A stretch of 16,437 nucleotides of DNA, taken from assembly GCA_910585215.1 (NCBI GenBank), contig CAJUDQ010000056.1, positions 1 through 16,437 of the forward strand, written 5' to 3'. The notes beneath the pieces are model-generated. The model saw only the letters and a program-made list of their open reading frames with translations. It did no database searches and was not told where the DNA came from. How positions within the stretch are numbered: the stretch's first letter is position 1; every line of letters starts with the position of its first letter. Below are positions 15,438-16,437 of this stretch, one piece after another. Position numbers and translations under genes: made by a program. Source of the DNA: an uncultured Lachnospiraceae bacterium (lineage in GTDB: Bacteria; Bacillota; Clostridia; Lachnospirales; Lachnospiraceae).

Positions 15438-15647
15438 TTATTTCCATGATATTTGCAGTTTTTTCTTTTGGTTTGCACAATCTGAAAGATACAGATTAAT
15501 AAGTGTCTGATATGGGATTCCTGATTCCTCGCTTTGTTCTTTAAAAAAATCAATTGTATCATTATCAATATTTATGGTTATCTGCTTTTTTAGCTTTTTA
15601 ACATACGGGTTCTTTCTTCCTTTTGAAAAATCATATTCTTCCCTCAT
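15438..15647 (-). CDS. brnA: BrnA-family antitoxin
   Basis: A 69-residue protein: a basic, disordered N-terminus (DFSKGRKNPYVKKLKKQ), then a ribbon-helix-helix DNA-binding fold, with strand QITINID, helix NDTIDFFKEQSEESG, the IPYQTLINLYL helix, and a KKKLQISW tail. This is the usual BrnA layout. Its N-terminal part wraps and inhibits BrnT, and the RHH dimer represses the operon promoter (family knowledge). The start lies 4 bases after the toxin stop, and its ribosome site (GAGGTGA) overlaps the toxin stop codon, so translation is coupled. A palindrome upstream of brnT is a plausible operator. Confidence 0.92.
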   Translation of the reverse strand: MREEYDFSKGRKNPYVKKLKKQITINIDNDTIDFFKEQSEESGIPYQTLINLYLSDCANQKKKLQISWK

Positions 15648-15651
15648 TGGC

Positions 15652-15942
15652 TCACCTCATTTCATAGTACTGTCTTGTTTCAGCAGTTGTTGCTTTTCTT
15701 GCAGAAATAATACGTATGACTGTATCTGAATTTCTATAACAATGACAAACTACCAGAAGATTTGCTTTTTTGCTGAATCCTAAAATAATACATCGTTCCT
15801 CCTCCCTTGAATGTTCTGGGTCATCAATAACTATAGCTTCCACATCATAAAATACAGTTTTTGCTTCATCAAATGTTATCTTGTGTTTCCTTTGATTCAT
15901 TTGATTTTTATTTTCATCCCATTCAAATTTTATACAGTCCAT
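15652..15942 (-). CDS. brnT: BrnT-family ribonuclease toxin
   Basis: A 96-residue toxin of the BrnT family (RelE-like fold, mRNA cleavage in studied members). Signature pieces are the N-terminal KFEWDENKNQMNQRKHKITFDEAKTVF, the central DDPEHSREEERCIILGFS, and the C-terminal VIRIISARKATTAETRQYYE. All are intact, so the toxin looks functional. Toxin-first order with brnA just downstream is the usual arrangement. No Shine-Dalgarno is visible before the ATG. A TATAAT lies only 6 bases upstream of it, which could mean leaderless translation. The start matches family N-termini. The IS element end lies 18 bases upstream, so any native -35 region may have been displaced. Confidence 0.93.
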   Translation of the reverse strand: MDCIKFEWDENKNQMNQRKHKITFDEAKTVFYDVEAIVIDDPEHSREEERCIILGFSKKANLLVVCHCYRNSDTVIRIISARKATTAETRQYYEMR

Positions 15943-15957
15943 AATTATATTATAATT
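15943..15957. promoter_or_regulatory. Palindrome at brnT start, candidate BrnA operator and -10
   Basis: AATTATA-T-TATAATT is a perfect 7+7 inverted repeat ending one base before the brnT ATG. It contains a TATAAT in the minus direction. RHH antitoxins commonly bind such repeats at their own promoter, but in AT-rich DNA it could be chance. Confidence 0.4.
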
Positions 15958-15960
15958 ACT

Positions 15961-16129
15961 GTGAACTACCCATTGGCTTTAGACAATGGGCTTCCTGTTT
16001 CGCAGACCTCGTAACCTACTATCTCATGGCAACTCCTTTGGAGTTGTGCCGCTTTGCGGCATAGCAGCGAAACTGCTACCCTGTTCCACAGGCGTTAATT
16101 CGGGCAGTTCCTGCCCTATTTATACATCT
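15961..16129 (-). ncRNA. Putative omega-RNA / IS right-end structured region
   Basis: Directly downstream of the tnpB stop there are six hairpins in about 150 bases: GGGCAG/CTGCCC (16102-16116), CCTG/CAGG (16080-16092), TAGCAG/CTGCTA (16062-16078), GCCGC/GCGGC (16048-16060), GGCAACTCC/GGAGTTGTGCC (16028-16050) and CCCATTG/CAATGGG (15969-15990). In IS200/IS605 elements the omega-RNA spans the tnpB 3' end and the right end, and its guide is the flanking DNA just beyond. The innermost hairpin and the TTCAC tail suggest the element ends near 15961. Exact RNA ends are not visible. Confidence 0.65.
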
Positions 16130-16437
16130 TTATACTATTTGTCTTAATCCTTCTGCTAAAATATTTTTCGCAGCATTTATATCCCTGTCATGATAAGTGC
16201 CACATTCAGGGCAGTCCCATTCTCTTACTGCTAAATCTTTTGTATCGGCATTTTGATACCCACAATTAGAACATATCTGACTGCTGGCATAGAATGTGTC
16301 TATCTTAACATATTCCCTTCCATTCCATTTTGCCTTATACTCCAACTGCCTTGTTAATTCGTACCACGACACGTCGACGATTGATTTTGCCAAATGATGG
16401 TTCTTTACCATATTTCTTATCTGTAAGTTTTCCGAAA
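16130..16437 (-). CDS. tnpB: TnpB RNA-guided endonuclease, C-terminal part
   Basis: The frame is open to the contig edge, so the N-terminal two-thirds or so is missing. About 100 residues are seen. Upstream of the Met at 16409-16411 the frame continues as SENLQIRN, where the Glu (16430-16432) fits the RuvC-II acid. Next come HHLAKSIVDVSWYELTRQLEYKA and a zinc finger of two Cys pairs (CSNCG and CPECG). HDRDINAAKNILAEG provides the RuvC-III Asp (16181-16183 codon). The stop is TAA at 16130-16132. TnpB uses the omega-RNA from its own 3' region to cut DNA and helps retain the transposon (family knowledge). Motifs visible are intact, but activity depends on the unseen part. Confidence 0.93.
   Translation of the reverse strand, partial: SENLQIRNMVKNHHLAKSIVDVSWYELTRQLEYKAKWNGREYVKIDTFYASSQICSNCGYQNADTKDLAVREWDCPECGTYHDRDINAAKNILAEGLRQIV

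Larger units (their letters stand above)
15961..16437 (-). mobile_element. Right part of an IS200/IS605-family element (truncated by contig end)
   Basis: A TnpB C-terminus plus a hairpin-rich, subterminal palindromic right end, with no long terminal inverted repeats. The left end and any tnpA would lie beyond 16437. Whether the copy is mobile cannot be judged. Confidence 0.8.

Noticed and set aside
15969..16116. Hairpin cluster as a CRISPR array
   Set aside because: The stems differ from each other in sequence and spacing. There is no repeated unit with spacers. Position after tnpB fits an omega-RNA/right end.

Overview
The window reads as an AT-rich chromosomal contig from a Clostridia-type Bacillota, most likely a Lachnospiraceae gut anaerobe. 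This is inferred from codon and amino-acid style, from the SerRS, SHMT and chorismate synthase sequences, and from AGGAG-type ribosome sites. No 16S or other marker is present. The first 28 bases are an Illumina adapter, not genome, so the left edge is a contig end.

Layout. (1) 29-255: 3' end of a gene, perhaps a glycoside hydrolase, closed by a terminator. (2) 319-10692, plus strand: an envelope locus. Two tandem paralogous membrane-anchored proteins with Ig-like repeats and a transglutaminase-like domain are followed by an Asp/Glu racemase, an amino-acid adenylation enzyme, a carrier protein, an MBOAT acyltransferase, an SGNH/DltD-like protein and a lipoprotein. (3) 10727-10782: a bidirectional terminator separating the convergent gene sets. 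(4) 10784-15389, minus strand: housekeeping genes serS, glyA, aroC and an HD-domain gene. (5) 15438-15942, minus strand: a BrnT/BrnA toxin-antitoxin pair. (6) 15961-16437, minus strand: the right end of an IS200/IS605-type element, with a TnpB C-terminus and a hairpin-rich omega-RNA region, cut by the contig end.

The standout is region 2. It has all the logic of a Dlt (D-alanylation) system: adenylation, carrier, MBOAT, then an extracytoplasmic SGNH transferase. The parts differ from canonical Dlt. An Asp/Glu racemase is encoded just upstream. The adenylation pocket carries a Lys (K205) and lacks the DltA FCGE cysteine. There is no DltX microprotein, but the MBOAT itself ends in FIYNQF, matching the acyl-shuttle hexapeptide. 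The SGNH nucleophile position is Cys (GDCE). I infer an uncharacterised pathway that attaches an amino acid, possibly D-Glu or D-Asp, to a surface polymer. The transglutaminase-like proteins and the lipoprotein would be surface partners. The cargo and target are inference only.
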